DNA from: Bacteroidales bacterium
GTDB lineage: Bacteria; Bacteroidota; Bacteroidia; Bacteroidales; UBA4417
Length of the DNA: 64,000 nucleotides
Assembly: GCA_016707785.1 (NCBI GenBank)
Contig: JADJGZ010000016.1
Coordinates: forward strand, 62,001-126,000
Direction of reading: 5' to 3'
Each line of letters starts with the position of its first letter. The stretch's first letter is position 1. The position numbers and the translations under genes were made by a program. Below the pieces are notes generated by a model. The model was not told the origin of the DNA, searched no databases, and saw only the letters and a list, made by a program, of their open reading frames with translations. This document shows positions 55,363 to 64,000 of the stretch, one piece after another.

Positions 55363-56104
55363 GGAGAAGTTTAGGTTTGAAGTTATTACTTTTTATGTCC
55401 TGGTTCATGCTGGCAATACCCAGGCAATATTTACTTAAAGAGAGTGGATGGATGTGGTGTGATTGCATGACGGAGATCATCGGTGAACGTGATGTTTTTT
55501 CCTGTTTCACCTCAGCGATGACAATACCTGGATATTCGCAACAATTCGGCTGTGTACCATAGCTGAGGGATACATCAATGGTTACCCTTTCAGACAGGTT
55601 CTTATTGACAAGTGTTATCCTGTTATAATTTACTTTCAGTGATTCCACAAGTGCTGTGGCTTCAAAATCAGTTTTTTTAATAAGCAATTGTTCAGAAGCT
55701 CCCTCAATGTTACTTTTCAACTCTTTAACCTTCACCCGGTCCTTTATAGTGCGTCCTTTATTTGTTTTAAATTTTATTTCAAAGAAACACAGGCCTGAAT
55801 CGACATATTTGCGATACCTCACTTTATGCCTGTTCAATTTCCCATTATGGTGCTGGATGTACATTGAGAAATCAGTCGTATCGAAATAATGTGTCTCATA
55901 CCGGCTGAAGCGTTCTTCTTTTATCGATAATACCTTGTAATTCTCCTGGCAATTCCGGAGAATTTCAGGAAGGAGGCTTCGTTGAAAGATAAATTTGAGG
56001 TCCATCCTGTCCAATAGCTTTGCACGGTCCATCTCTTCCAGACTGATGGGCTCAAATAATGCCAGGATTGGGGAAATATCCTCCATTGGATCAGTGATAT
56101 TCAT
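55331..56104 (-). CDS. VTC-domain (polyphosphate-polymerase-like) protein
   Basis: A 257-residue protein from ATG 56104, within the end of the upstream gene; a longer frame to 56251 lies inside that gene and is unlikely. The triphosphate-tunnel-type VTC domain is clear: LLDRMDLKFIF near the start (the basic 'K' strand), YETHYFDT, RHKVRYRKY, FFEIKFKTNKGRTIKDRVKV with alternating Glu/Lys/Arg, VTIDVSL and IVIAEVKQ. These acidic and basic side chains bind phosphate chains and metal. The enzyme is probably cytoplasmic and makes or binds polyphosphate. It overlaps DUF4956 by 32 bases. Confidence 0.85.
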   Translation of the reverse strand: MNITDPMEDISPILALFEPISLEEMDRAKLLDRMDLKFIFQRSLLPEILRNCQENYKVLSIKEERFSRYETHYFDTTDFSMYIQHHNGKLNRHKVRYRKYVDSGLCFFEIKFKTNKGRTIKDRVKVKELKSNIEGASEQLLIKKTDFEATALVESLKVNYNRITLVNKNLSERVTIDVSLSYGTQPNCCEYPGIVIAEVKQEKTSRSPMISVMQSHHIHPLSLSKYCLGIASMNQDIKSNNFKPKLLHVKKLSNNQE

Positions 56105-56657
56105 AACTCCATTTCTTGATTGCCTCAGACTTTTTCTCTTTATTCTGGCTGATCTTTTGAATTTTAAGTTGCCTGGAGTTGTATTTATATTCAACCAATT
56201 TAAGGACTGTTCCCTTTGCGTCTGTAGTTGTCTCTGATTTCTTTTCCCCATCGGGATAATAACTAAAACTAGTCGTTTGAATCAAAGTCCCGGAAGGATC
56301 ATATTCCCTTTCATCTGTTTTTTTCCCAAGGGTATTGTAGAGGTAGGCTTTATGGGATTTGATCACAAAATCTCCCTCATACTCAATTTCTTCGATTTTG
56401 TTCTGCTTCCTGTCGTATTTCGTGGTTTTTTTATGATCAACTGTCCCATCTTTTTTATAGTTAATTTCAAGAACAGGATTCCCGTTTTTATCAAACTCAT
56501 CATAAGACTCTTTGACCAGCTCGGCAGACCCTTCTTCAGTATCAGATTGCCAGGTAGTCACTGATTTTATTTTGTTGAGTTTTATTTCTTTACTACCCTG
56601 TGCAAATGTCAAGAGTCCACTGAAAAGAAGAAAGAAACAGATGATGATATTTTTCAT
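56091..56657 (-). CDS. Exported YD/MORN-like repeat protein
   Basis: A 188-residue protein with a signal peptide (to about LLTFAQ). The body has short repeats with Y-D and D-G-x pattern: SYDEFDKNGNPVLEINYKKDG, TKYDRKQNKIEEIEYEG, LYNTLGKKTDEREYDPSG, FSYYPDGEKKSETTTDAKG, EYKYNSRQLK. This is close to the YD-repeat/MORN-type beta hairpins used in exported proteins. Its stop overlaps the VTC start by 14 bases, so it is translationally linked. Function unknown. Confidence 0.68.
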   Translation of the reverse strand: MKNIIICFFLLFSGLLTFAQGSKEIKLNKIKSVTTWQSDTEEGSAELVKESYDEFDKNGNPVLEINYKKDGTVDHKKTTKYDRKQNKIEEIEYEGDFVIKSHKAYLYNTLGKKTDEREYDPSGTLIQTTSFSYYPDGEKKSETTTDAKGTVLKLVEYKYNSRQLKIQKISQNKEKKSEAIKKWSYEYH

Positions 56658-56689
56658 TTATGATTGCTTGGTATTATTAATAAATCCCA

Positions 56690-57100
56690 TTACTTGAAGA
56701 TGGTAATATCTTCGACTTCAATACTTTCTTTATTCCTGCTGATGGTTACATCCCTGATTACCGGTATTAGCGCGCGGGTTTGCAAGGTTGAGTCTTCAGA
56801 ATAGCAGAATAGATGGTATTCACCAGGACGAAGGTATTTAAATTCGAAGCTACCGTCATAATTTGTTTTAACCTGGTCACTATAAGAACGATCGTCACCA
56901 TAGATCAGGTATACATCTATTTCCTGACCATAGTATTCTTCGTGCAAAGTTGTAAAGAATTCATCATAATCCCTCACATACACCTTGCCATAAATTCCTG
57001 AACTCCCTCCAGAACCCGGCTCTTTACTACAGGATTGAAAAACGATGACAAAGATGAGCAATAAGCCGACAGCTATCCGTTTTTTCTTTAATGAAATCAT
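56690..57100 (-). CDS. Prealbumin/SdrD-like lipoprotein
   Basis: A 136-residue protein with a lipoprotein signal (cysteine in IVFQSCSKEPGSGG). After it comes one carboxypeptidase-regulatory/SdrD-B-like beta domain: GIYGKVYVRDYDE, QVKTNYDGSFEFKYLRPGEYHLFCY, PVIRDVTISRN. Such domains are structural modules on outer-membrane lipoproteins. It lies 32 bases upstream of the YD-like gene and 135 bases downstream of CotH, probably in the same transcript. Function unknown. Confidence 0.75.
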   Translation of the reverse strand: MISLKKKRIAVGLLLIFVIVFQSCSKEPGSGGSSGIYGKVYVRDYDEFFTTLHEEYYGQEIDVYLIYGDDRSYSDQVKTNYDGSFEFKYLRPGEYHLFCYSEDSTLQTRALIPVIRDVTISRNKESIEVEDITIFK

Positions 57101-57235
57101 ATTTTCCTTATTGACATTTTAAAAAGTTGGTTTAGAAACTGTCTAAAATTATTAAAATGAAGCGCAAAAAGAATTCAGAATTCATCCGCCAATTGGCAGA
57201 CAGTATCCAGGAGCCTTCGTTTCATGCTCATATCC

Positions 57236-59482
57236 TTACCTCACCAACAGCTTTTCTATTTCCTGGAACCCGTTTCCACTGATTCTCACTATTAAAAGCC
57301 CTGAGAAGCCTTTACATTCATATTGCAGGGCAACAGCATCCATGTGTTCAGGATTGGCATCATATTCTTCCTTAAATATGCATTGACCTGAAGCATTAAA
57401 AATTTCAATGTTGTATGCTTCCCTGGGATTGACAAATTCAATGGTAAATTGTTCTGAGGCGGGATTAGGATAAACATTGAAACCATTAGTTGGAGTGGTG
57501 CCCACAAAATTGTTAGCACAAGGTGAAGGCTCCATAAATACAAAAGGGCCATAACCATTGGGGTATCGGCCTAATGTTCTCGAATCGGGAACAGTGGTAA
57601 GTATATGTGAGTCGATAACCTCTTCTTTTGAATTTTCAAGCTCCAGTTTGATGAAATTTTTGCCAGGAATTGAGAAATCCAGGTAATTCCCTGTTATATC
57701 CCTGGAATCTACGCATAAAAATTTCCCAGCCTCAATTACCACATCAGGAAATAACCATTCATCCATTAGTTCAGAACTGAAAGTAAACCTAAAGCCTTCA
57801 AGGTTGATGGGTTCTGTGGTTCGATTCTGGATTTCTATCCATTCATTATTATTTAAGCTAACTTCATTTATAACTAATTCGCCTTTCCCGATGGCAGGTT
57901 GCAAAGTATAATACTCATAAGCGGCCCTGGGAGGGGAAAAGACTCCGGCACTGTCATTCTGAGCATAGATGTAATACTGGAATACATTCCCATTCAATAA
58001 AACAGAAGCTGTAAAGAAGCCATCATCAGCCACTGCATCACCGGATTGGCCATTATCCCACATTGACACTTGTGTGAACAGATCCTCCCTTTTGCAACGA
58101 TATGCCAATATCACCTCAGAAGCATCTTCAATTTTAGCTTCAATCACCACAGGTTGTTGCTTCAGAGGTATTTCAGGGGAATTCCTGATTTCAGTGATTA
58201 AGGGATGACTGCTGATTCCTTTATAACCCGCTAAATATGCAGAACGGGCCGTCATTAAGTCCCGGAGACCCGGGTACAGAATCATGCTTCCAACACCTCC
58301 AACGGTTGTATCTGCATTATTGATAAAATCCTGGAAAGAATAGAATTTGTTTGTATCTGCCTGAACACTTAGCCGGATAAGTTCCTGCATCGACAATGCC
58401 TTTGAATAATAATTGCCATTTTCAATGTTCTCCCCGATGATTGTCCGGATATGAGCCAGGTACATACGCTTCAGGGTATCATTGGCAAACAGCCGTGTCA
58501 TCAGTGGCCTTGGACTTATGCTGAATTTAAGGTGCTGTAAGGGATCAAGAGTTTTCAGCTTTGGGATGGTGAGTCCAAGAAAATTGGTAGATCCATCAGT
58601 ATCCCTAAAACTTCCGAAGGACATATTCAGATCCCAGAGGAGCGGATTAAACCTGCCATTTTCATCTTCATAGAGATAGTAGTTCTGTGCATACCCTATA
58701 TAACTGTCCAGGTTCAGCAGCGCATAGTTGAAGGCATGCATCCAAAGAGCCCTGTCTATATTAAGGTATTGGCCCAAACTATCAGAATTCGTGTTCAGTA
58801 TCCTGATTAGATTGACCAAATTACTCCACCCCCTGTCAGACTCCATTTTGTAATAGGGTAAGTATCCACTGGTATCCGTACCATGTGAATATGCAAGGTT
58901 AGCATTCTGTCCGAAAGGATAAATCAAGGTTTCGGGTTCCCCTTTGAAAAAGCTTCGATCATTAGATCCAAACCTTGATGTAATGAATCTTTTATCTATT
59001 GCTTCAACATTGGTATACAGTCCGATATATTCCTCATTAACAAATAGCCTGCTATAATTTGCCCTGGGAGCAGGCATATATTGACGAGCAATTTCATAGG
59101 AAAGTACTTCCCTGACAAAGGAAGGATCATGGATAACATTACTCAGTTTTATTTTAGCAAAGCCTTGATAATCCTGCCCGGCATGAATATAATCAAGATC
59201 AATATTGAAAGGATTCTTTATCTCATTACTATTCCAGGAGCTATACCCTTTATACCGGATCCCGGCATCAGGAAATTCTTCACCATTCACCTTGACGTCA
59301 CCTATCAATCGTCCGCTATCTCCCTGGTTAATGAACAAACTATCGAGAATATGTCTCCAATCTGATTCCCTGAAAGAGATGCGGATTTCATTGATAGCTG
59401 AAGCATCATAGAAATTCACCTCCTGGGCATTTGTCGAAGAAGCAAACCAAAAAATCCCTATTAACAGAAACCAAAACCTCAC
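57236..59482 (-). CDS. CotH-kinase-family T9SS protein
   Basis: A 748-residue protein with a GTG start overlapping the upstream stop by 4 bases and a signal peptide to about STNAQ. Residues about 35-440 are the CotH kinase-like domain: GIRYKGYSSWN, KIKLSN, NYSRLFVNEEYIGLYTNVEAID, SFFKGEP and LLWDLNMSFGSF as the metal/catalytic loop. An Ig-like unit follows (QPVVIEAKIEDASEV...DGFFTASVLL). Next come a lamin-tail domain (GELVINEVSLNNNEWIEI...) and a T9SS sorting domain (FNVYPNPASEQFTIEF, then EIEKLLVR). CotH proteins are atypical protein kinases in spore coats. Here it would be displayed outside the cell. Confidence 0.85.
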   Translation of the reverse strand: MRFWFLLIGIFWFASSTNAQEVNFYDASAINEIRISFRESDWRHILDSLFINQGDSGRLIGDVKVNGEEFPDAGIRYKGYSSWNSNEIKNPFNIDLDYIHAGQDYQGFAKIKLSNVIHDPSFVREVLSYEIARQYMPAPRANYSRLFVNEEYIGLYTNVEAIDKRFITSRFGSNDRSFFKGEPETLIYPFGQNANLAYSHGTDTSGYLPYYKMESDRGWSNLVNLIRILNTNSDSLGQYLNIDRALWMHAFNYALLNLDSYIGYAQNYYLYEDENGRFNPLLWDLNMSFGSFRDTDGSTNFLGLTIPKLKTLDPLQHLKFSISPRPLMTRLFANDTLKRMYLAHIRTIIGENIENGNYYSKALSMQELIRLSVQADTNKFYSFQDFINNADTTVGGVGSMILYPGLRDLMTARSAYLAGYKGISSHPLITEIRNSPEIPLKQQPVVIEAKIEDASEVILAYRCKREDLFTQVSMWDNGQSGDAVADDGFFTASVLLNGNVFQYYIYAQNDSAGVFSPPRAAYEYYTLQPAIGKGELVINEVSLNNNEWIEIQNRTTEPINLEGFRFTFSSELMDEWLFPDVVIEAGKFLCVDSRDITGNYLDFSIPGKNFIKLELENSKEEVIDSHILTTVPDSRTLGRYPNGYGPFVFMEPSPCANNFVGTTPTNGFNVYPNPASEQFTIEFVNPREAYNIEIFNASGQCIFKEEYDANPEHMDAVALQYECKGFSGLLIVRISGNGFQEIEKLLVR

Positions 59483-60684
59483 TTAATAACCACCTTTAGT
59501 GTATTAATTGTTTGGGTATTTTTTATTGAGAGAACATAAATACCTGCGGGTAATCCCTTAATGTTAATTTCAACATCACCTGAAACACCGGATTGATAAA
59601 GAGCCATCTGTCCCTGTAAATTGGAGAGACCTATGTCAGATACAGACCTGATCCCGGTAATTTTCAGCCAGTCCCTGGCAGGATTTGGGAAGATATTGAT
59701 ACCAGTTAAAGAGGATTCAATTTGTCCATCCAGTTTAATAAATTCAGAAACCCCATTTCCGGTTGCTATCCAAATATGGTCATTTTGGTCAATGGCCAGT
59801 CGTTTGACCATTGGGTTCACTAATCCATCTTCCACTTTATAAGTAATCCAATCTGTTTGATCAAACCAGTTTAGCGCACCATCCTGGAGATAATCAGCGT
59901 AGATGCCGGCCCACACATCCTGATCTGAGTCAATGGCAAGGTCTTTGACATAATTATTAAATAAACCATTTACGGTAGTATAGGTGGTAACTAACTGGTC
60001 GGAATTATCAAGCAGGGTTACACCCATAAAAGAACCCACCCATTTATTTCCAGCTTCATCGACAGTGATACATGAAATATTATTATCCGGCAATCCCTGG
60101 GCTGTTGTAAAAATGGTAAACACAGAGCCGTCGAATTTAACCAGGCCACCCAGCCAGGTTCCCATCCAGACTTTGCTTCCATCTGTTGTTATATAACTTA
60201 TCATATCAGAAGGCAAGCCATTGGAAGTGGTATAATTTGTGAAAGTGGAGCCATTGAGCTTTGACACTCCCCCACTGGTACCAATCCATAGGCTACCATC
60301 ATCAGCTCCTGCAATATAGCTTACCATATCATTCACCAGTCCATTGGATGAGTTAAAGTTTGTCCAGGCTGCACCATCATAGCTGCTGATACCAAGATCG
60401 GTTCCTACCCAAATATGGTTATTGACATCTACTGCTATACAATTGATAAAGTTATCAATCAAGCCATTTGCCGTGGTAAAGGTGGTCCATGAAGAGCCAT
60501 CAAAACGGGCTACACCCGACTGAGTTCCGAACCACTTCACATTATTTGCATCTACAGCTACCCCATTCACATTATTATCCGGGAGACCGTTAGTGGTTGT
60601 ATAGTTAATAAAAAACTGGGCCTGAGAAATGAGTGAACTCATCACCAGCATGCCGGGAATTAAAAAGTGCAACAGATATTTCAT
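59479..60684 (-). CDS. Two-component-regulator-type beta-propeller T9SS protein
   Basis: A 401-residue protein with a signal peptide (to about LISQAQ). The body has about seven propeller blades of the Reg_prop type, each with 'W-x-G-T-x-x-G-V/I-x-x-x-D-G' and 'T-x-x-G-L-x-x-N' phrases (KWFGTQSGVARFDGSSWTTF, HIWVGTDLGISSYDG, SLWIGTSGGVSKLNG, KVWMGTWLGGLVKFDG). It ends with a T9SS sorting domain (INIFPNPARDWLKITG...GIYVLSI...VVIK). In hybrid sensors such propellers sense ligands; here no kinase is fused. Its stop overlaps the CotH start. Confidence 0.85.
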   Translation of the reverse strand: MKYLLHFLIPGMLVMSSLISQAQFFINYTTTNGLPDNNVNGVAVDANNVKWFGTQSGVARFDGSSWTTFTTANGLIDNFINCIAVDVNNHIWVGTDLGISSYDGAAWTNFNSSNGLVNDMVSYIAGADDGSLWIGTSGGVSKLNGSTFTNYTTSNGLPSDMISYITTDGSKVWMGTWLGGLVKFDGSVFTIFTTAQGLPDNNISCITVDEAGNKWVGSFMGVTLLDNSDQLVTTYTTVNGLFNNYVKDLAIDSDQDVWAGIYADYLQDGALNWFDQTDWITYKVEDGLVNPMVKRLAIDQNDHIWIATGNGVSEFIKLDGQIESSLTGINIFPNPARDWLKITGIRSVSDIGLSNLQGQMALYQSGVSGDVEINIKGLPAGIYVLSIKNTQTINTLKVVIK

Positions 60685-60699
60685 TTGCTTATAATAACA

Positions 60700-62604
60700 T
60701 CAGTGAATGAATACTTTCCCTATGAAAATGACTTTGTTCAGGTTTATAAGTTTGAATAAATATACACCTGTTGGAAGATTTGCAACATCAATATCTTCTT
60801 TGCCTTCTTCATCAAGAATGAGTTGTCCCAGGTAGTTATAAGCCAACAGATGTTTTGTGCCCGGGATATTCTCAATTCCACTTATCCTTACCTGTTCTGA
60901 AACTGCATGATAGTATATATTTACAGGCCAGTTCAACGATTGTTCTTCGCTGGAAGTGTACACGACCGGGGTTGAAAGATCTGATTCGCAGCCGTTGGTA
61001 ATTATTTGTACCTGGTAATTACCCGGTTCTGATGGAAGATAGTATCGGAAGGTGGCACCTTCAATCAGGCTGCCATTCCGAAACCATTGGTTATTACTTT
61101 CACTGCTGGAAATAAGGCTATCTTCATGAACCGTTATTACAGGTGTTTCCGGATAAGGTGTTACAATAACCTTCACTGAATCGGTTGCTGTGCATGTTCC
61201 ACTCGTGATTGTCACGATAAAAGTGGTTGTTTCGGTTGGATTGATTAATGGATTTTGCTGGTTGGAAGTAAAACCCGGGGGATTCGAAGTCCATTGGTAA
61301 GTATAATTGGAGCCCCCGATTCCCTGTGCGTCAAGCTGTGCTGCATCCCCTTCGCAGAGACTCTTAGGAACGGCGGTTGCATTTGCATAGCCAATGCTGT
61401 TAACATAGCAATCGGTATATCTGAATGCGGATGTATTAGTACCTGCAACTGTTTTTGACCAGACCACATTCTGATTTGGGTCAATTTCGTACATATATCC
61501 TGAAAATGAGATATTGACCAGGGTATTACCGTTTGGTAATTGTTGTGAATTGCCTTCATTCTGGGTAGGGCTTCCGCTATAGGTATGGCGCCAGGAATAA
61601 GTTGCCGGTTCGTAGGACATTCCCGGTGTATGAGAATAATTATAACCATCATAAGGAGGGGAAACCAGGTCGACACAGGTTTTACCTCCTGCACCGCCTT
61701 TATTATTGAATCCACATAGAAATCCGGCATTCGGGCATCCTGCTGGCACCCAATGCGCATCATGCACAACATTGAAATTAGCGGAACCAGAGGCTTGATA
61801 GGCTTCAGGATTCCCCCATCGGTAGAGGATATCCCCACCTTTTCCTGAATTTCCTCCTGAATGAGAAGCGGCTTCAGCGATAGTTGTGCTATGATCAATC
61901 ACATAGAACTCATTCATATTATGGGAAGAAAAAACGATTTGGTCCAACTGTTCATTGTAATCAATCCCGTTTACATGCAGCCAGTCTTTTTGTGCTTTAT
62001 AGTTAACATTAAGTAGTTCCGGATGGTCAACGATGGATGTAACATAATTAGCTTTGGACGGGTATAAACTTTGGCTCAAATGATCCCAGGCATGCCATTC
62101 CCAAACGACATTCCCTCCCGTAGTTCCTACCGGTTCAATTTCAACAATTTTATCGGGCCACATCGTTATATTTTGTGAACATCCTGCAGCTGAAACCTGC
62201 GTTGGATTGCGGGTTTCATAGGCGATAAGGAGGACATTTCCATTGGGCATAGGGCAAATATCATGATGGGTGCAGTATTCTGTTGTGGAATACACATAGT
62301 CCCAGATAACATTGCCATTCCAATCCACTTTTTGAACTTCTCCGCAAATCGGACCCCCGGTGAAATAGTTTCCTGATTTGGCAACAGTGCGGAGAATCAC
62401 ACCACCTGGTAACAGGTAGGAAGAGTAACCAACCGGTTTAGATGAGTTGAATGTCCACATTTTATAAGTAGCCCCGGTTAAATCAACGAGATAGGCTTTG
62501 GTGCTGTTTTTTAAGCTGTAAAGCGTGTAGCTGCCATAAGGCTGAGCTGAAACTACCACACATAAAAAGAAAGCGATGGCAATTAAGAAATTTGTAAGCT
62601 TCAT
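60700..62604 (-). CDS. Arylsulfotransferase-family T9SS protein
   Basis: A 634-residue protein starting at ATG 62604 with a signal peptide (to about VVSAQ). Residues 20-440 fit the arylsulfotransferase (ASST)-type six-bladed propeller: KAYLVDLTGATYKMW, DWNGNVIWDYVYS, THHDICPMPNGNVLLIAYE with paired His, DWLHVNGIDYNEQLDQIVFSS and VHDAHWV. An Ig/PKD-like domain (GDAAQLDAQGIGG...) follows, and T9SS at the end (GVYLFKLINLN...KVFIH). The family moves sulfate groups between phenols, but the catalytic His cannot be assigned with certainty. It is the first gene of the CotH-VTC run, 15 bases before the propeller gene. Confidence 0.8.
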   Translation of the reverse strand: MKLTNFLIAIAFFLCVVVSAQPYGSYTLYSLKNSTKAYLVDLTGATYKMWTFNSSKPVGYSSYLLPGGVILRTVAKSGNYFTGGPICGEVQKVDWNGNVIWDYVYSTTEYCTHHDICPMPNGNVLLIAYETRNPTQVSAAGCSQNITMWPDKIVEIEPVGTTGGNVVWEWHAWDHLSQSLYPSKANYVTSIVDHPELLNVNYKAQKDWLHVNGIDYNEQLDQIVFSSHNMNEFYVIDHSTTIAEAASHSGGNSGKGGDILYRWGNPEAYQASGSANFNVVHDAHWVPAGCPNAGFLCGFNNKGGAGGKTCVDLVSPPYDGYNYSHTPGMSYEPATYSWRHTYSGSPTQNEGNSQQLPNGNTLVNISFSGYMYEIDPNQNVVWSKTVAGTNTSAFRYTDCYVNSIGYANATAVPKSLCEGDAAQLDAQGIGGSNYTYQWTSNPPGFTSNQQNPLINPTETTTFIVTITSGTCTATDSVKVIVTPYPETPVITVHEDSLISSSESNNQWFRNGSLIEGATFRYYLPSEPGNYQVQIITNGCESDLSTPVVYTSSEEQSLNWPVNIYYHAVSEQVRISGIENIPGTKHLLAYNYLGQLILDEEGKEDIDVANLPTGVYLFKLINLNKVIFIGKVFIH

Positions 62605-62874
62605 AGAATCTGGTTTTATCAGCTTTAAAAGTTCTGGAACTAAATGATAATCCAAAGGTTGTCAAATTTGTGCAGTTATCATTTTACCTTGAGTTTACAA
62701 ATTAATAAAATATTAATTTACTGTTAAAAACAAATAGATGGAAACACTGATTTTTCGACTAGACTACTGAATTCTCATGACCAATGGGAAACAGATACAG
62801 CGTAAAGTGTTGATCATTAAAATAAGGTTAAGAATGATTACAGCCGGATATCTAATATCCCGACTAGCATTGCA

Positions 62875-63585
62875 TCAGAAGAAACGGCTGTTGACAAATT
62901 CCTGGAACTTCTCCTTATAGTTTTCTGAAATAGGAATATAGGTTTTCCCAAAGATAATCCGATTCCTTTCGATCGTTTTTATCATTTCGAGATTAACAAT
63001 ATAGGATCGATGCACTCTCATGAACAAGTTTTCCGGCAGATTTTCTTCCAGAGACTTCATACTCATGAGAGTAAGAATCGGTTTTTCTTCACCTGACAGA
63101 TATATTTTGACATAATCTTTAAGACCTTCAATAAATTGAATACTGTTGAATTCGATCTGGATCATCTTATAATCACTTTTCACGAACAGTGAATTTCTGA
63201 CTTCAGGAGAAATATTTTTTGATTGAAAGTCGAACCAACGCTTGGCTTTATTGGCTGCCGTCAGGAATTCAGGGAAACTGACAGGTTTTAAAAGGTAGTC
63301 GAGGGCATCTACTTTAAATCCGGATATTGCATATTTCTCAAATGCTGTTGTAAAAATCACTCTTGGCCCTTCAAGAATACTTTTACTGAATTCAAGTCCT
63401 GATAATCCGGGCATCTGAATATCAAGGAATATTAGCTGAATATCCAGCTGAGTCATAATTTCCATTGCCTGGAAAGCACTATTGCATCTGCCGGCTAGTG
63501 ACAGAAATGGTGTTTTGTTTACATATCCCTCCAAAAGATCAAGGGCAAGGGGTTCATCATCGACGATCAGGCAGCTGATTTTCAT
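62875..63585 (-). CDS. LytTR-type response regulator
   Basis: A 236-residue protein with an N-terminal receiver domain (CLIVDDEPLALDLLEG; phospho-acceptor Asp55 in LIFLDIQMPG; TTAFEKYAISGF; YLLKPVSF with the conserved Lys) and a C-terminal LytTR DNA-binding domain (YVKIYLSGEEKPILTLMSM, RVHRSYIVNLEMI). It is the output half of a LytS/LytR-like system. Its ATG overlaps the stop of the kinase gene by 4 bases, so the two are translationally coupled. Confidence 0.92.
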   Translation of the reverse strand: MKISCLIVDDEPLALDLLEGYVNKTPFLSLAGRCNSAFQAMEIMTQLDIQLIFLDIQMPGLSGLEFSKSILEGPRVIFTTAFEKYAISGFKVDALDYLLKPVSFPEFLTAANKAKRWFDFQSKNISPEVRNSLFVKSDYKMIQIEFNSIQFIEGLKDYVKIYLSGEEKPILTLMSMKSLEENLPENLFMRVHRSYIVNLEMIKTIERNRIIFGKTYIPISENYKEKFQEFVNSRFF

Positions 63586-64000
63586 AATTTCAGGGATAGG
63601 GTTGCAATATATTGTTCGCCATTGATTTCATTTGATAAATCATAGGCCCCTTGATAAATAAGATCAAGTCTTTTTTTAAGATTTACCAGGCCAATACCCG
63701 ACCCACTCCGATCAGATTCAGTTTTTGGGAAATTGCTATTCCTGACGATGCATACAATTTCATTTTGCCGGGAATTAGTGATCTCAATCTTAATTAAGGA
63801 AGGTTCGGTTGGACTAACACCATGTTTGAAGGCATTTTCTACCAGTGATATAAATAACAAAGGGGCAATTTCCAGGTCCTCTTCTGATGCAGAGATATTT
63901 GTTTCAAGTTTTACATGTGAAGGCAACCGGAGGCTCATTAATTCAATGAAATTTGAGGTAAACTTCAGATCTTTGATTAACGAAACTTTCGGCTGATCAC
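63582..64000 (-). CDS. LytS-family sensor histidine kinase, C-terminal part (runs off window end)
   Basis: The frame runs through the window edge; the visible 138 residues are the C-terminal catalytic part. VSLIKDLKFTSNFIELMSLR is the segment after the phospho-acceptor His, IAPLLFISLVENAFKHG is the N box, and SGSGIGLVNLKKRLDLIY is the G box of LytS/YehU-type kinases. The His and the input domains lie outside the window. It pairs with the LytTR regulator next to it. An ATG at 63938 is internal and not the start. Confidence 0.88.
   Translation of the reverse strand, partial: DQPKVSLIKDLKFTSNFIELMSLRLPSHVKLETNISASEEDLEIAPLLFISLVENAFKHGVSPTEPSLIKIEITNSRQNEIVCIVRNSNFPKTESDRSGSGIGLVNLKKRLDLIYQGAYDLSNEINGEQYIATLSLKL

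Noticed and set aside
55331..56251. Longer start for the VTC gene at 56251
   Set aside because: The extra 49 residues lie inside the YD-like gene in another frame and look like its shadow; ATG 56104 fits the family start.
61245..61898. Minus-strand frame of 217 codons in another phase
   Set aside because: It lies inside the arylsulfotransferase gene on the same strand; the main frame has domain motifs, signal peptide and sorting domain, this one has none.

Overview
The window looks like chromosomal DNA from an uncultured-type member of the Bacteroidota. The main signs are many exported proteins ending in a type IX secretion (T9SS) C-terminal sorting domain (YPNP/FPNP start, G-x-Y, terminal K-basic strand), promoter boxes of the Bacteroidota type (TAnnTTTG) in front of many genes, few Shine-Dalgarno sites, FISUMP, DUF4403, DUF4956, POT and SLC13 families, and moderate GC. 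No tRNA, rRNA, CRISPR array, integrase or intact insertion sequence was seen.

Layout. 1-7.1 kb: the 5' part of an exported protein, an Atg22-like (UMF1) transporter, a PlsC-type acyltransferase, a DUF2178-like membrane protein with its Cro/XRE regulator, an unusual double class V aminotransferase and an exported isochorismatase-type hydrolase. 7.2-10.1 kb: a sugar-isomerase-like protein, a frameshifted small Cys protein, and a repeat protein coupled to a small unknown gene. 10.2-20.5 kb: mostly exported proteins, many carrying frameshifts (alpha-amylase, a propeller, a subtilase-like lipoprotein, a T9SS repeat protein), plus a truncated transporter, a hydrolase, FISUMP and DUF6616-like proteins and a 58-residue winged-helix protein. 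21.5-30.3 kb: an orderly metabolic stretch with a POT transporter, a methyltransferase, an SLC13 symporter, an Old Yellow Enzyme, a zinc-ribbon protein and cysteate synthase.

30.6-50.1 kb is an island of very large secreted proteins built from shared parts. Two giant tandem paralogs and a smaller protein end in the same FLEGLY-plus-dockerin-like module. A 1490-residue T9SS protein carries many PKD-like repeats. Two exported endonuclease I enzymes reuse the same PKD-like and FN3-like units. A DnaQ exonuclease/GIY-YIG fusion follows.

52-62.6 kb: a DUF4403 lipoprotein and a small unknown gene on the plus strand face a minus-strand run. In transcription order the run is arylsulfotransferase-T9SS, two-component-type propeller-T9SS, CotH kinase-T9SS, prealbumin-like lipoprotein, YD/MORN-like protein, VTC polyphosphate-polymerase domain, DUF4956 membrane protein and DUF2490 protein. 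The CotH/VTC/DUF4956 association is the best candidate here for an under-described surface-modification or polyphosphate-linked system. A LytS/LytR-type two-component pair closes the window and runs off its end.

Frameshifts cluster in exported accessory genes, while the housekeeping-type genes are intact. They may be real decay or local sequence error, and the sequence alone cannot decide.
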